This document shows positions 24,543 through 32,799 of a DNA stretch of 33,633 bases, one piece after another. How positions within the stretch are numbered: the stretch's first letter is position 1; each line of letters starts with the position of its first letter. The position numbers were made by a program, and so were the translations under genes. The notes under the pieces are model-generated. The model did no database searches, was not told where the DNA came from, and saw only the letters and a program-made list of their open reading frames with translations. Origin of the DNA: UBA7332 sp051648105 (GTDB lineage Bacteria > Bacteroidota > Bacteroidia > Bacteroidales > UBA7332); assembly GCA_051648105.1 (NCBI GenBank), contig JBOFEN010000040.1:1-33633 (forward strand). Direction: 5' to 3'.

Positions 24543-25970
24543 TTAGTTTATCTCTGGTGAAGATAAAACATCATCCATTCCGAAATAGTAGTTACCCTTA
24601 CATGTATCAGCTAACTTAACTTTCACATAAAGTCTATAGCATCCTGATTCTATATCAGGAGTAAAACCACATTTTGGTATAGGCGTCCAACTTGCATGAC
24701 CGCAAGGTGAGCTCATTTTGATACCTTTGATAGTACTCTCAATAACAACACCATCTTCATCTGCTAGAGCAAGAGTTACAACAGCATCCCACTTATTCCA
24801 TTCAGATGCATATGATTTAACAAAAGCATTAAGAGAAATCTTATCACCCTTTGTATATGCAAACTTAACTGTTTTCCATTCAAAGTCACGATCTTCACCA
24901 ATTGCCAACATCCACTGATTAGATTCTGGGTGTCTCATCAATTTGTCTTCTTTATTGTTTAGATTCATCCACCCTGACTTCAAATAGAAATCATTAATAT
25001 CAGAATATCTTTCGAAATTCTCATTCAACTGAGTATCACAAACTTCACAAATAAGACCTGGAAATAGACAGAAAGTAGTTTGTCCACAATATTCAACGTG
25101 TATTGCATTCATATCAACATCCCAGTTATTAGCTTCTTTATATCTCAAAAGCTGTTCAACTGTAGCCGATCCTGAAAGAGTTACAGGAGCACCTACAAGG
25201 AATTGATTACTCAAAACAACCTCGATATAATAACTTTCGTCATTATCATCTTTAGTTAGATCGTTACCAAAACATAGAGTTGCAATATTACCACTAGCAA
25301 ATTCGTCTGAATAAAGAAGATTACCACCTTTTACGTCATATACTGAGATAACACCCTCACCTACTTCGTGTTCGTTACCCATTAATGGATTACAAACGTT
25401 GAAGAATAGATCAAAACAATTGACCTCAACTCGGTTAATTTGGAATTTAGGCATACCAAATTTTTCAGCAGGTTCACCTTTAGCACAAAGCACATACAAA
25501 GGAACTGTAGGTTTAGTATAATCTGTTACTGTGAATTTCTGTTGTCCCATCAAATAACCATCAGGTATAAATGTTGCAAATTCAGCTGGAGCTTTAACAC
25601 CTGAATATATAACTGAACTGCCATTATAAACAGTTACACTCTCAACAGTATATTCACCTGATTTCAACAATATAGGAGCTGTTTTGTAATTGTCCCCGAA
25701 AAGAGAAACTACTTCATCAGTAATTGATACATTCTCAGCACCACTTAAAACTATATTAACTTTTAAAGGGATATTATCAGCAACACATTCTGCATAACCT
25801 GCGATAGCAGCTTTAGTTTCCATTACAGTCTTAGCATCCAATTGGAATGTAACCTCTTGTTTTGATGAAGGTACATCTGGATTATCTTTACTACTACACG
25901 CATTAAATGCGAAAATTGCAAACGCGATGACGCCGAAGCCCATCATTTTTCTTAAAGTCTTCATAGCCAA
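24543..25970 (-). CDS. Surface lipoprotein paralog C (475 aa), function unknown
   Basis: First gene of the lipoprotein trio. The signal peptide ends FNAC, with Cys25 the likely lipidated residue; the start may be the first or third residue (25970 or 25964). The shared module runs to about residue 285 (KQEVTFQLDAKTVM, AAIAGYAECV, GYLMGQQKFTVTDYTKP, LYVLCAKGEP, FGMPKFQINRVEVNCFDLFFNVCNP, NIATLCFGNDLT, MNAIHVEYC). Then a Cys-rich hinge (CLFPGLICEVCDTQ) leads into a C-terminal domain homologous to that of paralog A (ENFERYSDIN, SGWMNLN, GCYRLYVKVKL, YYFGMDDV). Conserved Cys in both modules suggest disulfides outside the cytoplasm. Parts of the N-terminal coding DNA are identical to paralog A over 41 bp, so duplication or gene conversion is recent. 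No function can be assigned. Confidence 0.75.
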   Translation of the reverse strand: MAMKTLRKMMGFGVIAFAIFAFNACSSKDNPDVPSSKQEVTFQLDAKTVMETKAAIAGYAECVADNIPLKVNIVLSGAENVSITDEVVSLFGDNYKTAPILLKSGEYTVESVTVYNGSSVIYSGVKAPAEFATFIPDGYLMGQQKFTVTDYTKPTVPLYVLCAKGEPAEKFGMPKFQINRVEVNCFDLFFNVCNPLMGNEHEVGEGVISVYDVKGGNLLYSDEFASGNIATLCFGNDLTKDDNDESYYIEVVLSNQFLVGAPVTLSGSATVEQLLRYKEANNWDVDMNAIHVEYCGQTTFCLFPGLICEVCDTQLNENFERYSDINDFYLKSGWMNLNNKEDKLMRHPESNQWMLAIGEDRDFEWKTVKFAYTKGDKISLNAFVKSYASEWNKWDAVVTLALADEDGVVIESTIKGIKMSSPCGHASWTPIPKCGFTPDIESGCYRLYVKVKLADTCKGNYYFGMDDVLSSPEIN

Positions 25971-26312
25971 AATAGGAATTAGTTTAAATAGATTTTGAAC
26001 TCTCCCTAGAGGGTATCCTCACATAAATATTGGGCAGAGTTAATTGTTAAGGTTAATGTCCTACATAAGGACGGGGGCGGATTTCACCCCCTCTAAATCA
26101 CTGGTGGATTCATACTTAAATAGTTAAAGGTTAGGAAATATAATATAATTTATAGTTCAAAAAAATGCAAACTAAAATTCCCAGTTGATAAGATATTTAA
26201 AATATCATCAACTGGGAATAAAACAAACCTATATTCTATTTAGTTCGTAAGACCTTTGTTAAATAAATTCCAATAAAAGTAAACGCCCTAATTACTAAGC
26301 ATAAGGAATATA
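25971..26312. other. Leader and intergenic region upstream of lipoprotein paralog C
   Basis: 342 bp without a gene. On the minus strand it would be the leader of the lipoprotein cluster. Two stem-loops abut: GTCCTACATAAGGAC at 26058-26072 (5-bp stem) and GGGGG (26073-26077) pairing with CCCCC (26087-26091). A near-consensus -7 element, TATATTTC on the minus strand (26135-26142), with a TTG at 26158-26160, could start a leader of about 160 nt. The murF-side terminator lies at 26177-26219. No known riboswitch was recognised. Confidence 0.5.
26177..26219 (-). terminator. Terminator downstream of murF
   Basis: Arms ATTCCCAGTTGAT (26177-26189) and ATCAACTGGGAAT (26207-26219) are perfectly complementary, and the interior extends the stem with a bulge. 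On the minus strand it is followed by TTTAGTTTGCATTTTTTTG. It lies 93 nt after the murF stop. Confidence 0.65.
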
Positions 26313-27605
26313 TCATAACATATCTAGAGACCTTTCAAGAGCAATACCTCTCGATCCTTTAATCAAGACATACCTATCGCAATAGGCTTTATCTTTAATA
26401 AATGAGAGGAGAGAATCACAATCATCAAAGCACCGCAAACCATTCTTTGTTCTCTTGAAGTTTTCGCCAACTAGTAGCACCTCTTCAAATCCATACTCCT
26501 CTAATTGGTTAACAACCTGCTGATGTTCATAATCAGAATGCTCACCAAGCTCTAACATATCTCCAAGTATTAGTAGCTTGTTCTTCACGCCCATAGAGTA
26601 GAAGTTCCTTAAAGATGCCTTCATACTAGTTGGGTTTGCATTATATGCATCAATAACAACATGATTACGATCAGTAATCTTCAATTGTGATCTGTTATTA
26701 CTAGGCACATATTCTGATAATGCAGAAGATATATCCTCAAAAGCTACTCCGAAGTAGCAGCCCATTGCTGCTGCAGCAATAGCATTATAGAAATTATACT
26801 CCCCTATCAATTTTGTATTTACGACACCCTCATAACTTGGGAATGTAAGTGTATGCCACTCAAAAGAAATAAAGGGATTATTTGACAATATATGTCCGTG
26901 TAGATATATACGGGGATGAATCCCATATAAAATTGATTCAATACCCTTTGCGTGATCTGAAAGAATTGTATTTTCGTTATGTAGAAAGATCTTTCCACCT
27001 GTCCGACGTATATACTCATACATCTCACACTTTGTTCTAATAACCCCCTCGAATGACCCAAACCCTTCGAGGTGAGCCTTTCCTACATTCGTAATAAGTC
27101 CAAAATTAGGCTCAGCTATCTCTACTAACTCGTTAATATCACCAGGATGATTTGCCCCCATCTCAACAACAGCTAGGTCATGTTCAGAAGTAAGTCTAAG
27201 AAGTGTTAATGGCACACCTATGTGATTATTTAGATTACCCTCTGTAAATAGCACATTAAATTTCCTAGACAACACTGCTGCTGCAAGCTCTTTTGTTGTT
27301 GTCTTACCATTTGTTCCCGTTATTGCGATTACTGGAACCTTCATTGTTCTCCTATGATGACGAGCTAGCTCTTGAAGAGCTTTAAGCACATCGCTAACTA
27401 GAGTTATACGAGGATCAGTTGCAAACTCAGCCTCATCAACAACAGCTGCTGCACAACCACTTTCAAGAGCCTTCATTGCATAGTGATTCCCATTAAATCG
27501 ATCACCTTTTAATGCAAAAAATATAGATCCTGGAGGACAATTGCGAGTATCTGTAGTTACAACAGGATGCTCTGAGAAGAGTTTATATAGTTTTTCGATC
27601 AACAT
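26313..27605 (-). CDS. murF: UDP-N-acetylmuramoyl-tripeptide--D-alanyl-D-alanine ligase
   Basis: A 430-residue Mur ligase. The N-terminal UDP-binding domain (1-95) contains DTRNCPPGSIFFALKG, the MurE/MurF-type start with DSR/DTR. The central ATPase domain has the P-loop AITGTNGKTTTKELAAAVL, then NLNNHIGVPLTLLRL, VVEMGANHPGDI and NVGKAHLEGFGS, all typical of MurF. The C-terminal domain includes IDAYNANPTSMKASL and LGDMLELGEHS. It adds D-Ala-D-Ala to the UDP-MurNAc-tripeptide in the cytosol, completing the peptidoglycan precursor. It is not in a dcw cluster here. It has its own promoter-like element, and a DUF2721 gene lies upstream on the same strand with a 95-bp gap. Confidence 0.96.
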   Translation of the reverse strand: MLIEKLYKLFSEHPVVTTDTRNCPPGSIFFALKGDRFNGNHYAMKALESGCAAAVVDEAEFATDPRITLVSDVLKALQELARHHRRTMKVPVIAITGTNGKTTTKELAAAVLSRKFNVLFTEGNLNNHIGVPLTLLRLTSEHDLAVVEMGANHPGDINELVEIAEPNFGLITNVGKAHLEGFGSFEGVIRTKCEMYEYIRRTGGKIFLHNENTILSDHAKGIESILYGIHPRIYLHGHILSNNPFISFEWHTLTFPSYEGVVNTKLIGEYNFYNAIAAAAMGCYFGVAFEDISSALSEYVPSNNRSQLKITDRNHVVIDAYNANPTSMKASLRNFYSMGVKNKLLILGDMLELGEHSDYEHQQVVNQLEEYGFEEVLLVGENFKRTKNGLRCFDDCDSLLSFIKDKAYCDRYVLIKGSRGIALERSLDML

Positions 27606-27659
27606 ATGATATTTCAGTTTAATCCTTACAATTAACTAGAGTACAACTAGTTTTGATTA

Positions 27660-27688
27660 CAAATATAACACAAAAAGCAACCTATCAA
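27660..27688 (-). promoter_or_regulatory. murF promoter (-7 and -33 elements)
   Basis: On the minus strand, TATATTTG (27660-27667) matches TAnnTTTG and a TTG (27686-27688) lies 18 nt upstream. The -7 element is 54 nt before the murF start. A small inverted repeat AACTAG / CTAGTT lies between the promoter and the gene. Confidence 0.55.
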
Positions 27689-27700
27689 TAACATTTTGAT

Positions 27701-28099
27701 CTATTTTTTCTGCTCTAAATTACTCAAGTGTATCTCTAGTGCCTTAACTGATATCAATATCTCACGAATAGAGAAGCCTAATGATAGTATAAGAAGTAGC
27801 AAAGCCACAGCAAAACTATAAACTCCTGCTTGACTCCATCCAACATATATCATAAACATCGAAAAGACGCAAAGTAAAAGACTGCTTATTCCCAAAATCT
27901 GCATAGTTCTCGTTAGATATAATCTTTCACGAAGATTTGCTATTTGAGCCTCTGCCATAGGAAGCTCACTATTTTGAACCTCTTTCTTTAGGGAGCGAAC
28001 TAATGACGCATAAGCTAGAAAACGATTTGTATAAGCCAACATTATCAATGACACTGCAGAAAACAGTAGGCTGGGGGTAGTCAGAGTAAGCTCTTCCAT
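27701..28099 (-). CDS. DUF2721 family membrane protein
   Basis: A 132-residue protein with three hydrophobic segments: one near the N-terminus (TPSLLFSAVSLIMLAYTNRFL) and two in the second half (ILGISSLLLCVFSMFMIYVGW and AGVYSFAVALLLLILSLGFS). A charged helical stretch (VRSLKKEV ... IANLRERLYLTRTM) links them. This arrangement matches the DUF2721 family, whose function is unknown. It is divergent from recO, with the two -7 elements only 4 bp apart, and upstream of murF on the same strand. Confidence is good for a real membrane protein and moderate for the family name. Confidence 0.75.
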   Translation of the reverse strand: MEELTLTTPSLLFSAVSLIMLAYTNRFLAYASLVRSLKKEVQNSELPMAEAQIANLRERLYLTRTMQILGISSLLLCVFSMFMIYVGWSQAGVYSFAVALLLLILSLGFSIREILISVKALEIHLSNLEQKK

Positions 28100-28125
28100 A
28101 TAAAATTATTGTCTGTATTATCGGA

Positions 28126-28156
28126 CAAATTTATTTATATCTTTGCAAACAAACAA
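28126..28156 (-). promoter_or_regulatory. Promoter of the DUF2721 gene, overlapping the recO promoter
   Basis: On the minus strand, TAAATTTG (28126-28133) is an exact -7 match and a TTG (28154-28156) lies 20 nt upstream, at the expected -33 spacing. Its span covers the -7 element of the divergent recO promoter. Confidence 0.5.
28138..28145 (+). promoter_or_regulatory. -7 promoter element for the recO-yihY-plug operon
   Basis: TATCTTTG matches TAnnTTTG and is 21 nt before the recO ATG at 28167. It contains the alternative TTG codon at 28143 that would give an over-long recO, so it excludes that start. A TTG at 28109-28111 is 26 nt upstream, longer than usual. Confidence 0.5.
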
Positions 28157-28166
28157 CTTTAAAAGA

Positions 28167-28892
28167 ATGTTCTACAAAACAAATGGCGTCATTTTAAACA
28201 CAATTAAATATAATGACAAATCTTCTATCGTTAATATACTAACAGACCAATTTGGAATTATTGCATACAATATCCCAAACAGTAGAAGTAAAAAATCATC
28301 TGTAAAGAGAAATATATTTCAACCTCTAAATATAGTAGAAATGGAGGTTGAACACAAACCTAACAGAGATATTCAGAGAATAAAAGAAGTTAGAATCTCA
28401 ATTCCTTTAAACTCAATATACTCCAATCCAATAAAGAGTTCAATAGCGATATTGTTAAGTGAGATTATTGAACGATTTGTAACTAAGAGTATACCAAATA
28501 TATCTCTATTCTCATTTGTAGAGAACTCAATAGAGATTATAGATCTAAAAGATAACGGATTTGGTAATTTTCATTTAATATTCATTTTCAAGCTTATAAA
28601 ATTCATGGGCATTGAACCAAATTTTGAAGAGTGGAAGAGTGGATATTGGCTAGACATTGAACATGGAGTAATAGAGGGATCTAAACCTAAAAGCTCATTA
28701 TACTTAGAGCAGTACGATACTGAACTTCTGTATAAAATATCTAGATTAGATTATACATCTATGAATCTATTACCACTAAACCGAAATGATAGAAATATAG
28801 TCTTGGATGCATTAATAAACTATCTGCGATTTCACGTAAATCCTAAGATTGAATTGAAATCACCCGAAATAATAAAAAGCTTATTTGATTAA
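28167..28892 (+). CDS. recO: DNA repair protein RecO
   Basis: About 241 residues from the ATG at 28167 (MFYKTNGVILNTIKYNDKSSIVNILT). An in-frame TTG at 28143 lies in the promoter. The N-terminal OB fold (1-80) shows the typical RecO pattern (GVILNTIKYNDKSSIVNILTDQFG), and a helical C-terminal domain follows. The Cys zinc cluster of many RecO proteins is absent, as is usual for Bacteroidota. RecO works with RecR to load RecA at gaps in the RecF pathway. It starts an operon with a YihY-like gene 10 bp downstream. Codon use is strongly A/T-biased. Confidence 0.85.
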   Translation: MFYKTNGVILNTIKYNDKSSIVNILTDQFGIIAYNIPNSRSKKSSVKRNIFQPLNIVEMEVEHKPNRDIQRIKEVRISIPLNSIYSNPIKSSIAILLSEIIERFVTKSIPNISLFSFVENSIEIIDLKDNGFGNFHLIFIFKLIKFMGIEPNFEEWKSGYWLDIEHGVIEGSKPKSSLYLEQYDTELLYKISRLDYTSMNLLPLNRNDRNIVLDALINYLRFHVNPKIELKSPEIIKSLFD

Positions 28893-28902
28893 ATCATAAA
28901 GA

Positions 28903-30267
28903 ATGAGAGCACTAAAAGCTACATACAATCTAATTCGTCATGAACTAAACCAATTATCTAAAGTTGATATTTTTAGGATCTCAGATGACGACCCATCTCC
29001 GATAAGACGTGCTATGGCTATAATACTTAGACCTCCGACTCTTGCTATTAGATTATTTAAGGAGTATGGACTAGCGACTCAAGCCTCTGCGCTAACATAT
29101 AGCACTCTTTTATCTATCGTTCCAATACTAGCACTCCTATTTTCAATAGCCAAGGGATTCGATCAACGATCAATTCTTGAGAGTCAACTATTAGATTATT
29201 TCCCTGGTCAAAGAGATGTCCTACTAAAGGCTTTAACCTTTGTAGACTCATACATTGCACAATCAAAGAGCGAATTATTCGTTGGTGCTGGTATACTACT
29301 TTTATTGTGGACAGTACTGGGACTTATATCAAATATAGAACAATCATTTAACGAGATTTGGTCTGTAAAAAATGGGAGAAGTTACTACCGTAAGTTTACT
29401 GATTTCTTTTCCCTGATTTTCCTTTTACCCATCTTTATGGTAGCATCAAGTGGATTATCAATTTATGTTACCACCATGCTATCAAGTAGCAATTACACAC
29501 ACATCCTTGGACCTGTAACAAGAGTGATATTTCAGATATTACCATTCATATTCACTAGTTTTGCATTTACTTTTATGTTTATCCTAATACCAAACACAAG
29601 AGTTAAAATTAAGTATGCAATATTACCTGGAGTCCTTTGTGGTGTCTCATTCCAACTCTTTCAATTCATCTATATAAGTGGACAAATATGGGTATCAAAA
29701 TACAACGCTATTTATGGAAGTTTTGCGGCTCTTCCTCTTCTCCTATTATGGCTACAAGTATCTTGGACAATATGCCTACTCGGGGCACTACTAACCCACA
29801 CTAGTCAAAATTCTAGAAACTACAATTTTGAAAAAGAGACAAGCTCTATATCAAATAGATACAGAGACTTTGTTACTCTAATTATAACCACCCTTATTGT
29901 AAAGAGATTTGAAAATCAAGAGGCTCCACTTTCAGGAGAGGAAATAAGCTACAGATGCAAGATACCTACAAGATTAACTCAAAAAATATTATACCATCTT
30001 AGTGAGGCTGGAATTCTTTCTGAGATGTATAACGACACTACAAGAATGCGCACATACCAACCTGCAGTTGACATTCATCTAATTACAGTTGGTTTCCTTT
30101 TTGACAAACTTGACAAATATGGCTCGGAAGATTTTAAGATTGATAAAGAGTTTGAATTTGCTCCTGTTTGGCACACATTGTGTGACAGTAGAGAGGCACT
30201 ACAAGAACAATCTGGGAAAAAGCTTCTTCTTGATATAGAGATTGAACTACCACAAAATAATAATTGA
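28903..30267 (+). CDS. YihY/BrkB family inner-membrane protein
   Basis: A 454-residue membrane protein. After a roughly 50-residue cytosolic start come about six transmembrane helices between 60 and 310. The family-characteristic segments are ASALTYSTLLSIVPILALLFS (first helix), a central LLWTVLGLISNIEQSFNEIW, and YGSFAALPLLLLWLQVSWTICLLGALL (last helices). A C-terminal soluble region of about 140 residues resembles a winged-helix domain (EEISYRCKIPTRLTQKILYHLSEAGILSE). The family was once annotated as ribonuclease BN, which is incorrect for this fold; its transport role is not established. It shares TGATG with the downstream T9SS plug gene, so the two are translationally coupled. Confidence 0.9.
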   Translation: MRALKATYNLIRHELNQLSKVDIFRISDDDPSPIRRAMAIILRPPTLAIRLFKEYGLATQASALTYSTLLSIVPILALLFSIAKGFDQRSILESQLLDYFPGQRDVLLKALTFVDSYIAQSKSELFVGAGILLLLWTVLGLISNIEQSFNEIWSVKNGRSYYRKFTDFFSLIFLLPIFMVASSGLSIYVTTMLSSSNYTHILGPVTRVIFQILPFIFTSFAFTFMFILIPNTRVKIKYAILPGVLCGVSFQLFQFIYISGQIWVSKYNAIYGSFAALPLLLLWLQVSWTICLLGALLTHTSQNSRNYNFEKETSSISNRYRDFVTLIITTLIVKRFENQEAPLSGEEISYRCKIPTRLTQKILYHLSEAGILSEMYNDTTRMRTYQPAVDIHLITVGFLFDKLDKYGSEDFKIDKEFEFAPVWHTLCDSREALQEQSGKKLLLDIEIELPQNNN

Positions 30268-31511
30268 TGACAAAAATATTATTACTAATTACAGCAATAC
30301 TTATTAGCCATACTGCGGAGGTATATTCTCAAATAGCGACCACTGAATTTAATTCAGCTCATTTAAGAGTTAATGACTCGTGGGAACTACCTCCAGTTAT
30401 TAGACTCAATAGTAGCGATCAAATCACCTTGTCATTTGATGAACTTAACCAAGACAATAATTGGTATTCATATGCCATTTTTCATTGCAATGCTGACGGA
30501 TCAGATAGTCACTTAAACGAGAATGAATACCTCTATGGATTCAATTACCAAGCAATTGACGACTTCCAATATTCATTTAACACACTTATACCATATACCA
30601 ACTATAAAGTAACGCTACCCAATCAACAAATTCAATTTAGGGTTTCTGGGAACTATCGGTTAGAGGTATATCGTGATAACAACAGATCGGAACCTTTATT
30701 AGCTGCCAAATTCTCTGTAACAGAAGAACTGATCCCAACTAGAGCCACCATAAATAGTATCACAGATATAGACTACAAAGACAAAAATCAACAAATTGAA
30801 CTATCTCTAGACATTAGAAACTATGAGATTAGAAATCCAAGCTCAGAGATAAAAGTCAAAATCAGACAGAACTACAGGGAGGATAATCAAGTAATAGTAA
30901 ACACGCCTCTATACAGTAATCCAAATGAGATAGTATTTACTAATAACCCAAACCTAATATTTAAGGCTGGCAATGAATTTAGAAGGTTTGAAATGACTAC
31001 TCACAAATATAACGGTTTAGGTACTGAATCCACAAATTACTACGATCCATACTACCACACGACACTAGAGACAAACAAACAAAGAGCAACAAGTTCATAC
31101 TATTATGATCAAGACCAAGATGGTAGATTCATAATTAGAACACTCGATGCTGATGAGGGGCAGAGTGAGACAGAAGCTCAATATCACATAGTACACTTCT
31201 CTCTTAACACCGACCTTATTCTACCAAAGGGCAATATATATATATATGGTGAACTATCAGGATACAGAATAGATGAAAAGTATATGATGACCTATTCTAG
31301 AGAAAGAAATCAACATGAAGCATCTATTCTTCTAAAACAAGGACATTATAATTTCTTATATCTTCATAAGCAGCCAGAGGGTATAAAAGGTGAGACAAGA
31401 TACATAGAGGGAGATTTTTACGAAACACAAAACTGTTACCTGATTGAAGTATTTCACCGACCTATGGGATCTAGATATGACAGACTTATTAACACTACTA
31501 TAATAAGATAG
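30267..31511 (+). CDS. Type IX secretion system plug protein (DUF5103)
   Basis: About 414 residues from the ATG at 30267, which overlaps the stop of the upstream gene in TGATG. The signal peptide is residues 1 to about 21 (MTKILLLITAILISHTAEVYS). Recognisable DUF5103 segments are HLRVNDSWELPPVIRLNSSDQITLSFDEL, the NNWYSYAIFHCNADG.DSHLNENEYLYGFN stretch, FQYSFNTLIPYTNYKVTLPN, and later YHTTLETNKQRATSSYYYDQDQDGRFIIR. A C-terminal beta domain follows (GNIYIYGELSGY ... HYNFLYLHKQ). DUF5103 is the plug protein that gates the SprA translocon in the T9SS, in the periplasm. No T9SS C-terminal sorting domain protein is seen in this window, but the gene implies the genome encodes a T9SS. Confidence 0.85.
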   Translation: MTKILLLITAILISHTAEVYSQIATTEFNSAHLRVNDSWELPPVIRLNSSDQITLSFDELNQDNNWYSYAIFHCNADGSDSHLNENEYLYGFNYQAIDDFQYSFNTLIPYTNYKVTLPNQQIQFRVSGNYRLEVYRDNNRSEPLLAAKFSVTEELIPTRATINSITDIDYKDKNQQIELSLDIRNYEIRNPSSEIKVKIRQNYREDNQVIVNTPLYSNPNEIVFTNNPNLIFKAGNEFRRFEMTTHKYNGLGTESTNYYDPYYHTTLETNKQRATSSYYYDQDQDGRFIIRTLDADEGQSETEAQYHIVHFSLNTDLILPKGNIYIYGELSGYRIDEKYMMTYSRERNQHEASILLKQGHYNFLYLHKQPEGIKGETRYIEGDFYETQNCYLIEVFHRPMGSRYDRLINTTIIR

Positions 31512-31536
31512 AGAGCCAGTTTTGGCTCTCTATCTT
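31505..31536. terminator. Bidirectional terminator between the plug operon and the porin
   Basis: 13-nt perfect arms (31505-31517 and 31524-31536, core AGAGAGCC / GGCTCTCT) with an AGTTTT loop. It overlaps the plug gene stop codon and lies 11 nt before the convergent porin stop. Confidence 0.75.
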
Positions 31537-31546
31537 GCTACTATTA

Positions 31547-32671
31547 TTATCGTTTGAAACTATGGGTAAAATCCCAAACTAAACCTGTGTGGATCATATC
31601 ACTATCTTTTCCATCAAACTGAGCTCCATATTTACCATTTGATCTATCAAAGCAGTGAGCATATACTATATGAAGTGTTACTCCATATTTGGGGAATAGC
31701 ACATATCTGAGTTGAGCAGAAGTCGTCAACTCATTTGCTACTACCTCTCCAGTGTCGGTCAACTTCCTACCATCTAATGCCCCCTTTATCCCAAGAAGAA
31801 ATCTATCTCCTGGGAATCTATATTCAGCAAAACCTACCAACGACCTTTCTGTTGTCTTTGCTTGGACTGCTCCATAATCTTGGAGTAACCCGCTATAATA
31901 TCTCATTGAATTCTGTCTAAACAGATCAAACTCTAACTTCAATCTACTAAAATTAAATTGATGGCCCAACATTACAGAGTGTAATAGATTACCATCACCA
32001 GCATTCGTCAACATATAAGAGTAATTTGGAGAAAAAGTACCATTGCAAAATGTTGCACCCCAGTAAATTGTACTATTCCATGCACTCTTGTAACCCTCTA
32101 AATGAAAGTCTGAATTTGTAACCTTTGTTACTTGTGCTGCTAAACGATGATTACCATCATTATACCTCACGGACGCTCCAGTCTGAAAAAGTTGTATAGA
32201 ATTAAGAAAGAGTGAATAGTGAAATACATGAACAGGATTGTAAGAAAACTCCTGCCCCCCCATTGCCATCATCTGTTTTCCAAAAGTAAAACTCAACTTA
32301 CTATTTGCTTTTATCTGAATCTGAGCTAGTGGTGTTGAAAGAGGAACTCCATCAGATTGAATCTGCGTAGACCAATCAAATCTCTGACGAATCAAGAAAC
32401 TAATACGACTACCTAAGTCACCTGAAAGGTCTATCATAGCAGGCTTTAGCCTGAAATTTGTGTTAACATCATCACCCTTATCGGCCTCAGCCCTAAACTC
32501 TGTACGCATCAACGCTCTAACTTTAATATTAGAGAACTTAGGAATATCTATTAGAGACTTAACTTGATTCGCAGTAATAGAATCAAGTTCTACATTTGGC
32601 TTTGATGCCAATAAATCAGAATTAAATAAAGATATGACTACAAGAGCCAAGCATAGACGACTAAAATTCAT
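31547..32671 (-). CDS. Phosphate-selective porin O/P-like outer-membrane protein
   Basis: A 374-residue barrel protein. The signal peptide is residues 1-22 (MNFSRLCLALVVISLFNSDLLA). Barrel strands follow, with the OprO/OprP-type features FRLKPAMIDLSGDLGSRISFLIRQRFDW, LSFTFGKQMMAMGGQE and LFQTGASVRYNDG, and later strands ending in the expected aromatic-rich terminal region (TGLVWDFTHSFKR). In Bacteroidota many such porins are poorly characterised and need not be phosphate-specific. It is a single gene, convergent with the plug gene and divergent from the PepSY gene. A strong 14-bp inverted repeat lies 84 bp upstream. Confidence 0.8.
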   Translation of the reverse strand: MNFSRLCLALVVISLFNSDLLASKPNVELDSITANQVKSLIDIPKFSNIKVRALMRTEFRAEADKGDDVNTNFRLKPAMIDLSGDLGSRISFLIRQRFDWSTQIQSDGVPLSTPLAQIQIKANSKLSFTFGKQMMAMGGQEFSYNPVHVFHYSLFLNSIQLFQTGASVRYNDGNHRLAAQVTKVTNSDFHLEGYKSAWNSTIYWGATFCNGTFSPNYSYMLTNAGDGNLLHSVMLGHQFNFSRLKLEFDLFRQNSMRYYSGLLQDYGAVQAKTTERSLVGFAEYRFPGDRFLLGIKGALDGRKLTDTGEVVANELTTSAQLRYVLFPKYGVTLHIVYAHCFDRSNGKYGAQFDGKDSDMIHTGLVWDFTHSFKR

Positions 32672-32704
32672 TATTCAAGGTATATTATTCTACTTATATC
32701 GACA

Positions 32705-32712
32705 CAAAAGTA
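32705..32712 (-). promoter_or_regulatory. -7 promoter element for the porin
   Basis: On the minus strand, TACTTTTG matches TAnnTTTG, 33 nt from the porin start at 32671. No -33 partner was found at the usual distance. Confidence 0.45.
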
Positions 32713-32754
32713 CTCATTTTTAATTAAAAAATAAATACTGACCACTATTCAACT

Positions 32755-32797
32755 CCAATAAATAGTTAGTAATACTCTATAAATAACTATTTATTGG
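32755..32797. promoter_or_regulatory. 14-bp inverted repeat at the PepSY-gene promoter
   Basis: CCAATAAATAGTTA (32755-32768) and TAACTATTTATTGG (32784-32797) are perfectly complementary and 15 nt apart. The right arm ends just before the -33 TTG of the PepSY gene at 32800, and the repeat lies between two divergent genes. It looks like an operator for a dimeric regulator, though a weak hairpin cannot be excluded. Confidence 0.5.
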
Positions 32798-32799
32798 GA

